From positions 1 to 28,043 of the IMG/VR virus record IMGVR_UViG_3300030329_000518: a DNA stretch of 28,043 nt; one strand, 5' to 3'. The stretch's first letter is position 1; each line of letters starts with the position of its first letter. Position numbers and translations under genes: made by a program. The stretch comes from a virus. Of this stretch, positions 1 through 8,055 are shown in pieces. The notes below the pieces were generated by a model. The model did not search any database. It was not told where the DNA came from and worked only from the letters and a program-made list of their open reading frames with translations.

Positions 1-2
1 CT

Positions 3-797
3 GAAGAGGGCGGAATGCTTACAATGTCTTGGGATAGTGTGAACTTTATAAATATGGTTCACAACCAAAGAAACCAAAATACAGTAGGAGCTAGTTCAGA
101 TGATTTATATTATGGAGCTAGTCCCACGGCTAATATGCCTAGATTTGGCTTGATGCAAACCATTGATACAAATGATGTAGGTATGCCAAGTCATGCTTCT
201 ACAGTTACTGACCCCCATGATGGTACTGGATATCCAAATACACAACCTTATTACTTTTCTGAAGGCACAATAAAGTTTTTTGGACAAGAGTTTGCTAGAA
301 TACGAAGTTTTGCTCTATCTATCTCTAATGGTGAGGAGCCTAGGTATTATATTGGTAAACAAGGTAAAAGAGCACGAGGACCTTATGAAATAAAAGAAGG
401 ACCTAGGGAGTACTCTATGTCAGCTTCTGTAGCATTACCAGACGCTAGTGTTGCAGCTGATGCTGCTTTCGGAGCAACTGGGCAACAAGCAGGGGCGTTA
501 GAGTTATTTAAACAATTATTACTTGAAGGTGATTATGGAGATACCGATTATAAAAAAGGATTTAATGCAACCCTAAAGTTTGAACGTGATACAAATGATT
601 ACATAATAATAGATATACCGGGTTCTAGTACGGCTGGTAGCCCAACTGCGACTTCTCACGAGCTGAATAAACAAGGTATTTTTATAAATACTGCAGGACA
701 TTCAGTAACTGGAGACAATCCATTTCAAGTAGATTTGGATATGATATTCAGAAGTTTAAAGATAACAATAGTGGATAATTTACCAGTATATCCATAA
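3..797 (+). CDS. Tail tube (major tail) protein, 5'-truncated
   Basis: Probable subunit of the polymerised tail tube of a long-tailed phage. The frame is open to the left edge: codons for Glu-Glu-Gly-Gly precede the first Met at position 15, and that Met has no well-spaced ribosome binding site. I therefore read the N-terminus as lying outside the window. The visible part is beta-rich. Its middle (motifs 'GTIKFFGQEF', 'SFALSISNGEEP', 'GPREYSMSAS') resembles tail-tube families in which a strand 'sFslsinN..ep.y..G' is followed by a 'G..e.sgs' strand. The order tube, G/GT chaperone, tape measure is the canonical siphovirus order and supports the call more than the sequence alone. A different virion protein with the same fold is possible. 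Confidence 0.65.
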   Translation, partial: EEGGMLTMSWDSVNFINMVHNQRNQNTVGASSDDLYYGASPTANMPRFGLMQTIDTNDVGMPSHASTVTDPHDGTGYPNTQPYYFSEGTIKFFGQEFARIRSFALSISNGEEPRYYIGKQGKRARGPYEIKEGPREYSMSASVALPDASVAADAAFGATGQQAGALELFKQLLLEGDYGDTDYKKGFNATLKFERDTNDYIIIDIPGSSTAGSPTATSHELNKQGIFINTAGHSVTGDNPFQVDLDMIFRSLKITIVDNLPVYP

Positions 798-818
798 ACA
801 ATAGAATAAGGAGGCTGT

Positions 819-1199
819 ATGGCTGAGAAGAGTAAAGTAAAAAGTTTTGATGTTTCAAAGTATAGAATTGCTACAGGAACAGAGAAACGTAAAGTTATTA
901 TAGAAGAAACGGGAGATGAGTTTGAAGTTACTGTAAAACAGTTATCTTGGGCTAAGAGAAATCAAATGGTTTCAAGATGTTTACAGTTAGGAACAAATGG
1001 TCAAAACAGTTTTGATGGGGACCTTTATATTAGAGAGTGTTTAAAACAAATGATTGTAGACGCTCCATGGGGGGTTACTAACGAAACTTTTTTGTCTACT
1101 ATTGATAGTAGATTAGGGTCAGCTCTTGAGAAACTAGTACCAAATGCTTTTGGTGAAGAATCTCCAGTAGCTGCTCCGAATGATATAAAAAAAGAGTAA
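819..1199 (+). CDS. Tail assembly chaperone, short form (gpG-like)
   Basis: 126-residue protein with a strong ribosome binding site (AGGAGG about 6 bases before the ATG). It is the zero-frame product of a G/GT pair, the cytosolic chaperones that coat the tape measure and recruit tail-tube subunits. The N-terminal half is beta-rich ('KVIIEETGDEFEVTVKQLSW') and then becomes helical, as in tail chaperone families. It lies directly between the tail tube and tape measure genes, the expected place. It ends in a lysine run over the slippery sequence at 1187-1193, and the next 230 bases carry an open -1 frame without a good start codon of its own. The sequence family was not recognised by name. The call rests on position, length and the frameshift architecture. 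Confidence 0.8.
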   Translation: MAEKSKVKSFDVSKYRIATGTEKRKVIIEETGDEFEVTVKQLSWAKRNQMVSRCLQLGTNGQNSFDGDLYIRECLKQMIVDAPWGVTNETFLSTIDSRLGSALEKLVPNAFGEESPVAAPNDIKKE

Positions 1200-1423
1200 A
1201 GGCTTTCTGGGCAGGGACGGGTAATATAACACAAAAAGAATCCCTCCTGTATAATTACTGGACAGTAATGCTCCAATTATTGAAACTAGGATTAGACTGG
1301 GAAGCCATAATGCAAATGACGGAGGCAGAAATTAATATAGTTTTAGGAGTTGAAATGGCAATAAGAGATAAACAAAATGAGGCTGAAGCTAGGTCTATGG
1401 CAGGCTCAGGGGGGTCTTTCTAA
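819..1423 (+). CDS. Tail assembly chaperone, -1 frameshift fusion (gpGT-like)
   Basis: Fusion made when ribosomes slip back one base on the heptamer A AAA AAA at 1187-1193. The first 125 codons are shared with the short form, followed by 76 codons of the -1 frame to the TAA at 1421-1423, giving 201 residues. The extension reads on as 'RVKAFWAGTGNITQ...' and contains 'LGLDWEAIMQMTEAEINIVL', a helical T-domain-like segment of the type (GLd..eI..Mt..El) that in lambda-like phages contacts the tape measure. No independent start with a Shine-Dalgarno sequence opens this frame, so frameshifting is the simplest explanation. The T domain ends just before the tape measure start at 1425. Confidence 0.8.
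1187..1193 (+). promoter_or_regulatory. Programmed -1 frameshift slippery heptamer A AAA AAA
   Basis: Seven adenines split by the zero frame as A|AAA|AAA and followed by G, which fits the X XXY YYZ rule exactly. The zero-frame stop (TAA, 1197-1199) follows one codon later, and the -1 frame stays open to 1421. I found no convincing stem-loop at the usual 5-9 base spacing. Weak GGGA/TCCC pairing (about 1214 with 1241) and the inverted repeat at 1254-1269 lie further away. Confidence 0.8.
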
Positions 1424-1424
1424 C

Positions 1425-2621
1425 ATGTTGTTTACGGCAGGGGCTATTAAAATGGCAGTTGATGTATTATCTGGAGGTGTAGGTACTGCTGCAGGTGCTT
1501 CAATGGGTTCTGGGGGTTCAAGCGAATCACCACCGGACCAATCTAGAGGATTTATTAAGTCTTCTTTAGATGCAGGTAAAAAAATAAAAGACATGGCTGG
1601 GTATGGGAAACAACTAGTTAATAAACGACTAGGTGTTTTAGGAATTAATTTATCTTTAGGTGCTATATTAAAACAATCACAGATATTTACAGGTGTAATG
1701 GGGTCCCTATTCCAAATTTTAGGGGCTTTTGTGGACATAGCGTTAGCACCGTTAATGCCTCTTTTTGCACGTGGGTTACAAGCATTAGCTGGTAAGCTAC
1801 CAGATATGTTTGAATTAGTAGCAAAAGTAGAAAATTATGTAAAAAGCATTTGGGCTGAAGCTGGTGGAGACTGGGCAGGCTTTATAGGTATGCTTATTAG
1901 TAGAAGTCTATCTATAGCTATTCGCAAAACTCTGGGAAACTTATGGAATGACTCCATGGGAAACGCCAATTTCTGGGTAACAGTTCTGAAAAATGCAACA
2001 CCAGCAAATGTGTTAGCAAATATACTAAAATCTGAAGCCGTAAAGAATTTGTGGGATGGGTTTGTAAAAGGAATAAACGAGGACTTTAAAAGATGGGTTG
2101 ACCAGAACTTTTTAATTACCCCAATAATGGAAGTTTTTGATGCGATTAAAAAAAGCTTTTCAAAATTTATTATATCAATTAAAGAAAAGTTTGGAATAGA
2201 TACCCGTTCGGACGTACAAAAAATGATAGATGCCCGTCCACGAATTAGTATCGGTAGTCAAGAAATGGAAGAATTTGGTTCTCCATATGGACCAAACAGT
2301 GGTTTTAACAGAGGTAGAGTCACAGACCCAGCTCTTAACATGTTTGACGACAGTAAACCCTTTTGGGAAAGTCTTAAAGATGCAGCACTTGCTGCCGCAG
2401 ATTCTTCATTGCTTAAATCCATGCCTATTATAGGACATATGGCATCGGCTCCAACAGTAGCTAAATTTGTTGTAGAAAGTGGTACTGATATTTATGAAAC
2501 TGTTTTTGATTATGGGAGCAGAATAAAAGACCAAGACACTATAGATTTTTTTATAAATCCGGGTGGGGTTAGGAGTTACTTTGACGATGTAGTAGGTCAA
2601 ATGAAAGGATTTATGAGGTAA
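1425..2621 (+). CDS. Tape measure protein
   Basis: Sets tail length and is thought to be ejected with the DNA. The frame stays open upstream to an ATG at 1377, but the ATG at 1425 has a strong G-rich Shine-Dalgarno (AGGGGGG, 1408-1414) at about 10 bases and starts just after the chaperone T-domain stop, so I chose it (398 residues). It is rich in Ala, Gly and Lys, with long amphipathic helices and a strongly hydrophobic stretch around residues 86-116 ('VMGSLFQILGAFVDIALAPL'), typical of tape measures. At roughly 1.5 angstroms per residue this would give a tail of about 60 nm, which is short for a siphovirus. No peptidase or lysozyme domain is visible. Position after the frameshifted chaperone pair is the main support. 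Confidence 0.8.
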   Translation: MLFTAGAIKMAVDVLSGGVGTAAGASMGSGGSSESPPDQSRGFIKSSLDAGKKIKDMAGYGKQLVNKRLGVLGINLSLGAILKQSQIFTGVMGSLFQILGAFVDIALAPLMPLFARGLQALAGKLPDMFELVAKVENYVKSIWAEAGGDWAGFIGMLISRSLSIAIRKTLGNLWNDSMGNANFWVTVLKNATPANVLANILKSEAVKNLWDGFVKGINEDFKRWVDQNFLITPIMEVFDAIKKSFSKFIISIKEKFGIDTRSDVQKMIDARPRISIGSQEMEEFGSPYGPNSGFNRGRVTDPALNMFDDSKPFWESLKDAALAAADSSLLKSMPIIGHMASAPTVAKFVVESGTDIYETVFDYGSRIKDQDTIDFFINPGGVRSYFDDVVGQMKGFMR

Positions 2622-2623
2622 TT

Positions 2624-3154
2624 ATGGACACTCCTTTATCGGTATTATTAAGAGACAATTCTCATGCAAATGCTACAGTTAGATTGGCTTTAAAGGCAGA
2701 CCAATTGAGCATATCGGCTTCTAGAACTCCTTTACAGGTTCCTATTGCTGGGGCATCCCCTATTATATTTGACCTTGGAATGAGTCGTCCCAGTATTACA
2801 GTTTCAGGTATTGTAGACAATACGGGAACAGACCCAACACAAACTACAGATAATGCTTTTTACCAAATGGAATTACTAACTATAGGGAGTCAAAGTTATT
2901 ATGTCCCATATAAAAACTATTTAGAAGATAAATTATTAACTTGGTCTACTATGGGTGGTTCAGATTTACAACTTGAAATAGGTGATGCAACTACACCAGA
3001 CTATACTGTTGGTTCAACCACAGCAGTTACAGGCGGAGGGGTTTATAGAGTCGCTTTATCGCAATTTCAATTTAGTCAATTACCTGCCTTAGAAGACCGT
3101 TGGCAGTACAGTCTTCAATTTGTCTCTGAGTGGAGAGATGGGATAAATAACTAA
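2624..3154 (+). CDS. Distal tail / baseplate protein candidate
   Basis: 176 residues, starting 2 bases after the tape measure stop. The ATG is preceded by GAGGTAATT, a usable but short-spaced ribosome binding site. The protein looks all-beta: 'SPIIFDLGMSRPSITVSGIV' near residues 46-65, an acidic and Thr-rich loop, 'YYVPYKNYLEDKLLTW' and a final strand pair 'ALSQFQFSQLPALEDRWQYS'. The gene directly after the tape measure usually encodes the distal tail protein that joins the tube to the hub, which is the role I infer. I do not recognise the family with certainty. A tail-tube-like or minor tail protein is an alternative. Confidence 0.5.
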   Translation: MDTPLSVLLRDNSHANATVRLALKADQLSISASRTPLQVPIAGASPIIFDLGMSRPSITVSGIVDNTGTDPTQTTDNAFYQMELLTIGSQSYYVPYKNYLEDKLLTWSTMGGSDLQLEIGDATTPDYTVGSTTAVTGGGVYRVALSQFQFSQLPALEDRWQYSLQFVSEWRDGINN

Positions 3155-3155
3155 A

Positions 3156-6100
3156 ATGGCTATAAATTCAACAGTAGCATATTGGAATGGTAGTAAATGG
3201 GTGGAACTAACGACCGTCCGTAGTGCTAAATTTTCGGCAACTTTAAATGAAGCTTTAGACACAAGTGAAACTGCTATAGATGTGTCATCAGTAGCTGAAA
3301 TGAGGACAGGTCAAAATATCAAGATTGATAATGAGCCCATGACAATTTCAGCTATTAGTACTAGTGCAAATACTATTACTGTTACACGAGGAACAGCTAC
3401 CACACTAGGAGCTGTTATTGATGAAACCTTAGATGCCAGTGAAGAGTCAATAGATGTCACAGATACTACTGAAATGTTTGTAAATCAAGTTTTACAAGTA
3501 GATAATGAATACTTAACGGTTACAGCAGTAAATAGTATAACTAATATTACTGTAACTAGAGGGGGAGGTTCTGGAGCAGCCACTCACAGTAATCAAGCTA
3601 CTATTCTTGATAGAACTACAGTAGCAGCAACTCATTCAAGTGGAGCATCTATTTTTTATGGAAGTTCAGACCTAATTGATATGCGTCTTAAACATACATT
3701 AAATAGGGCACAAACAGCTAGAGTCACACTTAGAAATGGGTCGAAAAACCCTTTAGGAATTAATGCTACTCAAGCAGCAGGTTTATATAACAATACTTTA
3801 GGCGATTTTACACCAATTAAAATCTTTGATACTAATTCAGGACAACTATATTTTTATGGTGTAACTTTATCTTATAATGAAGTGCACAACCCTTTGTATG
3901 GAATGGTAGCTGAAATAGAAGCCGAAGATTTTTTAACCGAAATTAAAGCCATACCTACAAAAGGAATAACAGCTTTTGAGGTTGATACAAGTGGGAATTT
4001 ATATGACGCTATAGCAACAACAAATGGTAGGATATCATCAACAGTAGGAGTATCAAAAGGTGGTTGGTTTGGAGCAGGTCCTAATGTTTGGGATGATAAA
4101 GTAGCTGCTCGTGGAGGTCTGATAAAATCTCTTTTGACCGAACACTCTATTAATAATTTAACACATCCCGGTGATGCCAATTCCGGGGACTCTAGATTTA
4201 CTGAATCTATTGCTAAATTTAGAGAAAACGAAATACTAAATGTTAGTAAATCTAAAAAATCTGTATTAGGTTTAATTGAAGATATAGCTAAAACAGACCC
4301 CCACAATGCTGTAACAAACGCTTCAGAATTTGGGTTTGACTTTTATGTAGACCCTAATTTTACATCAACTGTATCGACAACAGCCAGACCAACTTCATAT
4401 TTTAATTACTTTAAAAGAGGATATCGTCCAAATTCTAATCCGGGTGCCTATGGATTAAGTTTAGTTATGCCTAACCGACACTCAATTGGTTCAAATGGAA
4501 GATTTAGGACAACAGGACAACAAAAAGCTGTTAGTGGAACTTTAGGGTTTAGAAGACCTAAGAGTGAAAATTATACAGCAGCCGCTGTAAGTTATTCTAA
4601 AGTTTCAACTGCTGACAAAGGAGCAGGGACAGTCACAGGGGACGAAAGAATTTTTGAGATGTTAGTAGTAGATACATTTGCTGCTAATCAGGCTAACAAC
4701 TTTAGATGGCGTGGTTCAGATGGATATAGAATTAGTGGTGGAGTGCAAGGCACAGACAGCTCAGAAAATTTATCTTACTATATAGGTACAATAACAGCTG
4801 ACGTTGGCACTAGTGCTACAACTATAAGTGTAGCTGATAATTCATCTGTTTACGTGGGAGCTTTTTTATGTTGGTCATCAATTACAACAGGCACACCAGA
4901 GCAAATGAGAGTCACAGATGTAGATGATAATGGGACTGATATTACTGTGGTAAGAGCCCAAAATGGGACCTTAGCAGACGATGCAAAAACAACTGGGGAT
5001 AATCTTTTTCTAATGGACGCTGCAAAATTACAGTTCATAAGTTATGCAAGTTCAAGTGCCTTATCAGGTTCTGAAACTGCGTATGTTTTAGTATCAGATA
5101 TACCATCTCATATAATGAATAACACTACTGTTTGGGGGGAAAATTCTCTTTTCTGCGGAGAAGCTACTGGATTTACCTTTCAAGTAAAAAAAAGACCTCA
5201 TTTAGATTATGGTGTTAGAAGAGTTTTAAATTTTTCTGTAGGTTCTGAAACTAAAGACGATACGATTAGAGAACGTGTTGTGGCAGCATTATTGAACAGG
5301 TCTGTTAATACAGCCACTAGAGGTAGTGCAACAGTATATAATGAGCCAACAACCTACTTTGATAATGTACCATCAGCAGTTTCAACCCCAAGTGGGTTTA
5401 GTCAAACTATAACTTTTGGTAATACAGAATTATCAGGGGAAATCGAATATAACTTAAATGCTTCTGATACAGATATTATAGTATCTGATACAACTGGGAT
5501 GTATGTAGGACAACAATTATTAGTTGATTCTGAAAAAATGACTATAAGTTCTATAAAAAATCTTACCCAGCTAACTGTTAGTAGAGGGGCTGCAAGTACG
5601 TCAGCTGCTGAACATGATGGAAGTAGTACAGCTAAAAAGATTTATGATAGTAATGTTAACCCCGTTAATTATGGATTTACTATCGGAATGACTGTAAATG
5701 AATTAGATGCTAGTAGCAACCCTACAGCTACCTTTGGTTATGTTTCAGCGGTCTCATCTACCCAAGTTACCGTTGTTTGGAATGTTGGTAGTGCTAGCAC
5801 ATCATCAACATTACGTTATTATGTACCAACTAGAGCTGGAGACATTTGTAAAGTTAAAGATAATTCAGTTGGTATGGATTCTAATTTTATCATAACTGGA
5901 GTTACTTACACAGAAGGTCCGGGAATGTCAATGACTGATTACGAATTAGTAAAAGCAGATAGTCTTCAAGAAGGGGGTTCTGCAGAAATAGGGTTTATTC
6001 CACAAATAGCAGATAGACTTGAAGATGAAGAGGAAGCTGAATTTAAAGAAGCTATGGCTAAACAAGGTCCTGTAGCAACAGATTTAGAATTTACTTCTGG

Positions 6101-6953
6101 GTCTGCTACGCAAGTAAATTGGTCTAAAGATGGAGATGGGTCTACTGCAGGTAAATTGTATTTTGCTGATGAAACTTATGACATAGCCGCTGGAAATACT
6201 TCGGCACTTGAAACTTTAAGTACGTCTTACAATTATATAATATATTACAAAAAAGGTGACACAACACTAACTACTATTAGAGAGTCTAATTTTCCGGCTG
6301 TGGTTGCATCAGATTATGATGATGAAATTAAAATTATAGGTTATTGTAATGCAGTTAGCAGTGGAAGAGCTGTATTTGATGTTCATTCTTCAGTTAAGGA
6401 TTCTAATGGTGTAGGAAGCCCTTTGAAAACGTCTGGAACAAAAATTTTATCTGAAGCAGGTGGGTTAAATGTTGATTCTAATGCTCAATTTACAGGCACT
6501 AAAACAATGACTGGATTTACAGGTACAAATGGGCACTTGTCAGTAACCAATTTAGGAAGCATCCACCACAAAGCTATTGAACTAACAGCGGGTGGAACTG
6601 TTAAGTTTACAGGCTCAAGCTTATCTGGTACTGATGTTATAGTGACATCAGGTAACGTTTTAGCACTAAAATCTAGTTCAGCAAAATATAAAGAAAACAT
6701 TAAAGATTTAGAATATGATAGAGAAAAATTAGATGGCTTAAGCCCTAAAATTTATAACTATAAAAAACAAGAAGATGACCAAAAAGATATTGGATTGATT
6801 GCAGAAGATGTGAACGAAATTTTACCTGAACTTATAAATTATAATTCAGAAGGTAATCCAGAATCAGTGAAATATCATGGATTATCTGTTATGCTATTAA
6901 AAGAAGTACAAAAATTACGTCAAGAAATAAAAGAACTCAAGGAGGATAGCTAA
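3156..6953 (+). CDS. Tail hub/fibre protein with C-terminal S74 intramolecular chaperone domain
   Basis: 1265-residue virion protein. Residues about 150-480 and 860-910 contain hub-like elements ('IKIFDTNSGQLYFYGVTLSY' and 'GDICKVKDNSVGMDSNFIIT'), the kind of pieces seen in gp27-like and Tal-like tail hubs. This assignment is inferred. Two tandem beta repeats open the protein (residues 27-146), with related copies near 541-612 and 761-822. The last 93 residues are a good match to the S74 auto-processing chaperone (endosialidase/fibre type): Ser1174 or 1175 before 'AKYKENI', 'DIGLIAEDVNEILPEL', 'VKYHGLSVMLL', and a terminal coiled coil. This domain trimerises fibres and then cuts itself off. 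It probably combines tail tip and receptor-binding roles. The start overlaps nothing and sits 2 bases after the previous stop. Confidence 0.75.
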   Translation: MAINSTVAYWNGSKWVELTTVRSAKFSATLNEALDTSETAIDVSSVAEMRTGQNIKIDNEPMTISAISTSANTITVTRGTATTLGAVIDETLDASEESIDVTDTTEMFVNQVLQVDNEYLTVTAVNSITNITVTRGGGSGAATHSNQATILDRTTVAATHSSGASIFYGSSDLIDMRLKHTLNRAQTARVTLRNGSKNPLGINATQAAGLYNNTLGDFTPIKIFDTNSGQLYFYGVTLSYNEVHNPLYGMVAEIEAEDFLTEIKAIPTKGITAFEVDTSGNLYDAIATTNGRISSTVGVSKGGWFGAGPNVWDDKVAARGGLIKSLLTEHSINNLTHPGDANSGDSRFTESIAKFRENEILNVSKSKKSVLGLIEDIAKTDPHNAVTNASEFGFDFYVDPNFTSTVSTTARPTSYFNYFKRGYRPNSNPGAYGLSLVMPNRHSIGSNGRFRTTGQQKAVSGTLGFRRPKSENYTAAAVSYSKVSTADKGAGTVTGDERIFEMLVVDTFAANQANNFRWRGSDGYRISGGVQGTDSSENLSYYIGTITADVGTSATTISVADNSSVYVGAFLCWSSITTGTPEQMRVTDVDDNGTDITVVRAQNGTLADDAKTTGDNLFLMDAAKLQFISYASSSALSGSETAYVLVSDIPSHIMNNTTVWGENSLFCGEATGFTFQVKKRPHLDYGVRRVLNFSVGSETKDDTIRERVVAALLNRSVNTATRGSATVYNEPTTYFDNVPSAVSTPSGFSQTITFGNTELSGEIEYNLNASDTDIIVSDTTGMYVGQQLLVDSEKMTISSIKNLTQLTVSRGAASTSAAEHDGSSTAKKIYDSNVNPVNYGFTIGMTVNELDASSNPTATFGYVSAVSSTQVTVVWNVGSASTSSTLRYYVPTRAGDICKVKDNSVGMDSNFIITGVTYTEGPGMSMTDYELVKADSLQEGGSAEIGFIPQIADRLEDEEEAEFKEAMAKQGPVATDLEFTSGSATQVNWSKDGDGSTAGKLYFADETYDIAAGNTSALETLSTSYNYIIYYKKGDTTLTTIRESNFPAVVASDYDDEIKIIGYCNAVSSGRAVFDVHSSVKDSNGVGSPLKTSGTKILSEAGGLNVDSNAQFTGTKTMTGFTGTNGHLSVTNLGSIHHKAIELTAGGTVKFTGSSLSGTDVIVTSGNVLALKSSSAKYKENIKDLEYDREKLDGLSPKIYNYKKQEDDQKDIGLIAEDVNEILPELINYNSEGNPESVKYHGLSVMLLKEVQKLRQEIKELKEDS
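3234..3593 (+). repeat. Tandem coding repeat (two beta modules) in the hub/fibre gene
   Basis: Two adjacent copies of about 60 codons. Each has an Asp/Ser-rich 'I-D-V' strand, then 'MRTGQNIKIDNEPMTI' in the first copy and 'MFVNQVLQVDNEYLTV' in the second, then 'TVTRG'. A third copy ('MYVGQQLLVDSEKMTI...TVSRG') lies at about 5436-5621 and a divergent fourth at about 4776-4991. The similarity is at protein level. The DNA of the copies has drifted. Confidence 0.6.
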
Positions 6954-7153
6954 TGGCAGAAGGCGATGTAACAGTAACAGTAACGTTCTCAGAAGCACAA
7001 TGGACTAGGATAAAAGCAGCATCTGCGTGGTTAAAACCTGTAGGGGATGACACTACAATAACAGCAGATTATTTAGCAACCGCATGGAAAAATCAACTTG
7101 CACAAGATGTCAAAGCGTACGAACAAAGCCAAGCGTCAATTGACGATTTCTAA
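6953..7153 (+). CDS. Small hypothetical protein after the fibre gene
   Basis: 66 residues. The start overlaps the fibre stop (TAATG) and is preceded by a strong AAGGAGG, so it is very likely translated with the fibre gene. The sequence has a Val/Thr-rich strand ('VTVTVTFSEAQW') followed by an amphipathic helix and an acidic end. There is no signal peptide or membrane segment. I do not recognise a family. The position suggests a small tail or fibre accessory protein, but that is only context. Confidence 0.7.
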   Translation: MAEGDVTVTVTFSEAQWTRIKAASAWLKPVGDDTTITADYLATAWKNQLAQDVKAYEQSQASIDDF

Positions 7154-7496
7154 AATCATTCAACATCGTCAAGATAACCCATTTGATACCCTACAAGAAA
7201 TAGGAAAAGCTTTTGGGTTTAGTAGACAATATATTTATAAAGTTCTAAAAAAGAACAATATGCCAACTTTGAGGGTAAAAAAACGTAAAGTAAACTATTG
7301 TTTAGAGTGTAATGAACCAATACTAGTTGGTAATAGCAAAATTCATAAAGGTAAATGTAGGTTTTCGTACTATAATATTAAAATAGAATGTGGGTTTTGT
7401 AAGATACCTTTCTACAAAAAAAGATATAGAGATAGTATTTACTGTAGTATGTCTTGCTTTAAAAAAGCTAACTCTGAAAAAGCTCTATCTAAATAA
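7098..7496 (+). CDS. HTH and zinc-finger DNA-binding protein
   Basis: About 130 residues. The start is uncertain: TTG at 7098 (weak GGAAAA upstream) or ATG at 7107. Either overlaps the preceding gene by roughly 50 bases. Residues 28-54 read 'FDTLQEIGKAFGFSRQYIYK', a convincing helix-turn-helix of the resolvase/MerR-like type. The C-terminal half carries two Cys/His clusters: C68-x2-C71...H83-x3-C87 and C98-x2-C101...C116-x3-C120, which look like tandem zinc fingers. The protein is strongly basic. It probably binds DNA and may act as a regulator or a homing-type accessory protein. No nuclease motif is visible. It sits at the border of the tail and early modules, directly upstream of the sigma-like factor. 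Confidence 0.65.
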   Translation: MHKMSKRTNKAKRQLTISKIIQHRQDNPFDTLQEIGKAFGFSRQYIYKVLKKNNMPTLRVKKRKVNYCLECNEPILVGNSKIHKGKCRFSYYNIKIECGFCKIPFYKKRYRDSIYCSMSCFKKANSEKALSK

Positions 7497-7524
7497 TTGT
7501 GTTTTTATAAAAATTTGCTAATAT
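7497..7524 (+). promoter_or_regulatory. Putative promoter of the sigma-like gene, leaderless-type start
   Basis: TTGTGT (7497-7502) and an extended -10 like sequence TGCTAATAT (hexamer 7519-7524) are separated by 16 bases. Only six bases separate the hexamer from the ATG at 7531, and there is no Shine-Dalgarno sequence, so transcription would start at or next to the start codon. It lies in one of the few gaps between genes. Confidence 0.45.
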
Positions 7525-7530
7525 TTAAGT

Positions 7531-8055
7531 ATGGAAATTAATAACGAGCTGGTTGCCCAATGGGAGCCTAAAATTCAAAAAATGTCATCAAATTCTTACG
7601 TTGTAGGATTAGATAAAGAAGATTTAGCACAAGAACTGAGAATAGCTTTAATAAAAGCAGCCCGTGCGTATGATGACAGCAAAGGAGCTATCTTCCATAC
7701 ATACTTACATACTTCCTTAGTCAATACAATTAGGACACTAATTACAAAAGCACAACGTAAACCTATAGCTAGAAGTATAGACCTTACTTTTGATGGGAGT
7801 AATACAATCCCCAAAGAAATTGCTGCAGCTATGGTTGAACCTAAAAACTACACAGAAGAAGTAGAAGCTGATATATGGATACATGCTCAAGGTTTGAATG
7901 AAAAAGAAAAGTTATTTTTAGAACTAAAGTTAGAAGGTCTAACTATGGAAGAAATCACAGAGGATTTAGGTGAATCAGCCTATAAGGTTAGACAGTCGCT
8001 TAGAGATAAGCTACAAGAATTAAAGGATAGAAATGCCGAGAAGGACGAGACGTAG
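7531..8055 (+). CDS. Sigma-70-like RNA polymerase sigma factor
   Basis: 174 residues resembling a minimal two-domain sigma factor. Residues 26-78 match region 2: 'GLDKEDLAQELRIALIKAAR', 'YDDSKGAIFHTYLHTSLVNT' and 'IRTLITKAQRK', equivalent to the DLxQEgxiGLxkA..fd...G..F.TYa...I.n.IR pattern. Residues 121-165 match region 4: 'LNEKEKLFLELKLEGLTMEE', 'ITEDLGESAYKVRQSLRDKL', a helix-turn-helix that would read a -35 element. Regions 1 and 3 are lacking, as in short phage, sporulation-type and ECF-like sigma factors. It could redirect host RNA polymerase to phage genes. The ATG has no ribosome binding site, but the promoter-like sequence abuts it. Its last 23 bases overlap the next gene. Confidence 0.75.
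   Translation: MEINNELVAQWEPKIQKMSSNSYVVGLDKEDLAQELRIALIKAARAYDDSKGAIFHTYLHTSLVNTIRTLITKAQRKPIARSIDLTFDGSNTIPKEIAAAMVEPKNYTEEVEADIWIHAQGLNEKEKLFLELKLEGLTMEEITEDLGESAYKVRQSLRDKLQELKDRNAEKDET

Noticed and set aside
1249-1256. TGTATAAT as a promoter for the tape measure gene
   Set aside because: It lies inside coding sequence with no supporting -35, and such AT-rich hexamers are frequent by chance here.
1254-1269. Inverted repeat ATTACTG/CAGTAAT as the frameshift-stimulating hairpin
   Set aside because: It lies about 60 bases after the slippery site, far beyond the usual 5-9 bases, and its loop is very tight.
1377-1424. ATG at 1377 as the tape measure start
   Set aside because: It lies inside the -1 frame T-domain coding region with no ribosome binding site. 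The ATG at 1425 has a strong G-rich Shine-Dalgarno.
3872-4306. Long open frame on the - strand (144 codons) inside the fibre gene
   Set aside because: It is an antisense image of the strongly supported fibre protein, with no recognisable protein features, and no - strand gene is supported elsewhere.
7440-7510. Rho-independent terminator between the HTH and sigma-like genes
   Set aside because: Only a four-base AGCT pairing precedes the T-run, too weak to support a terminator.
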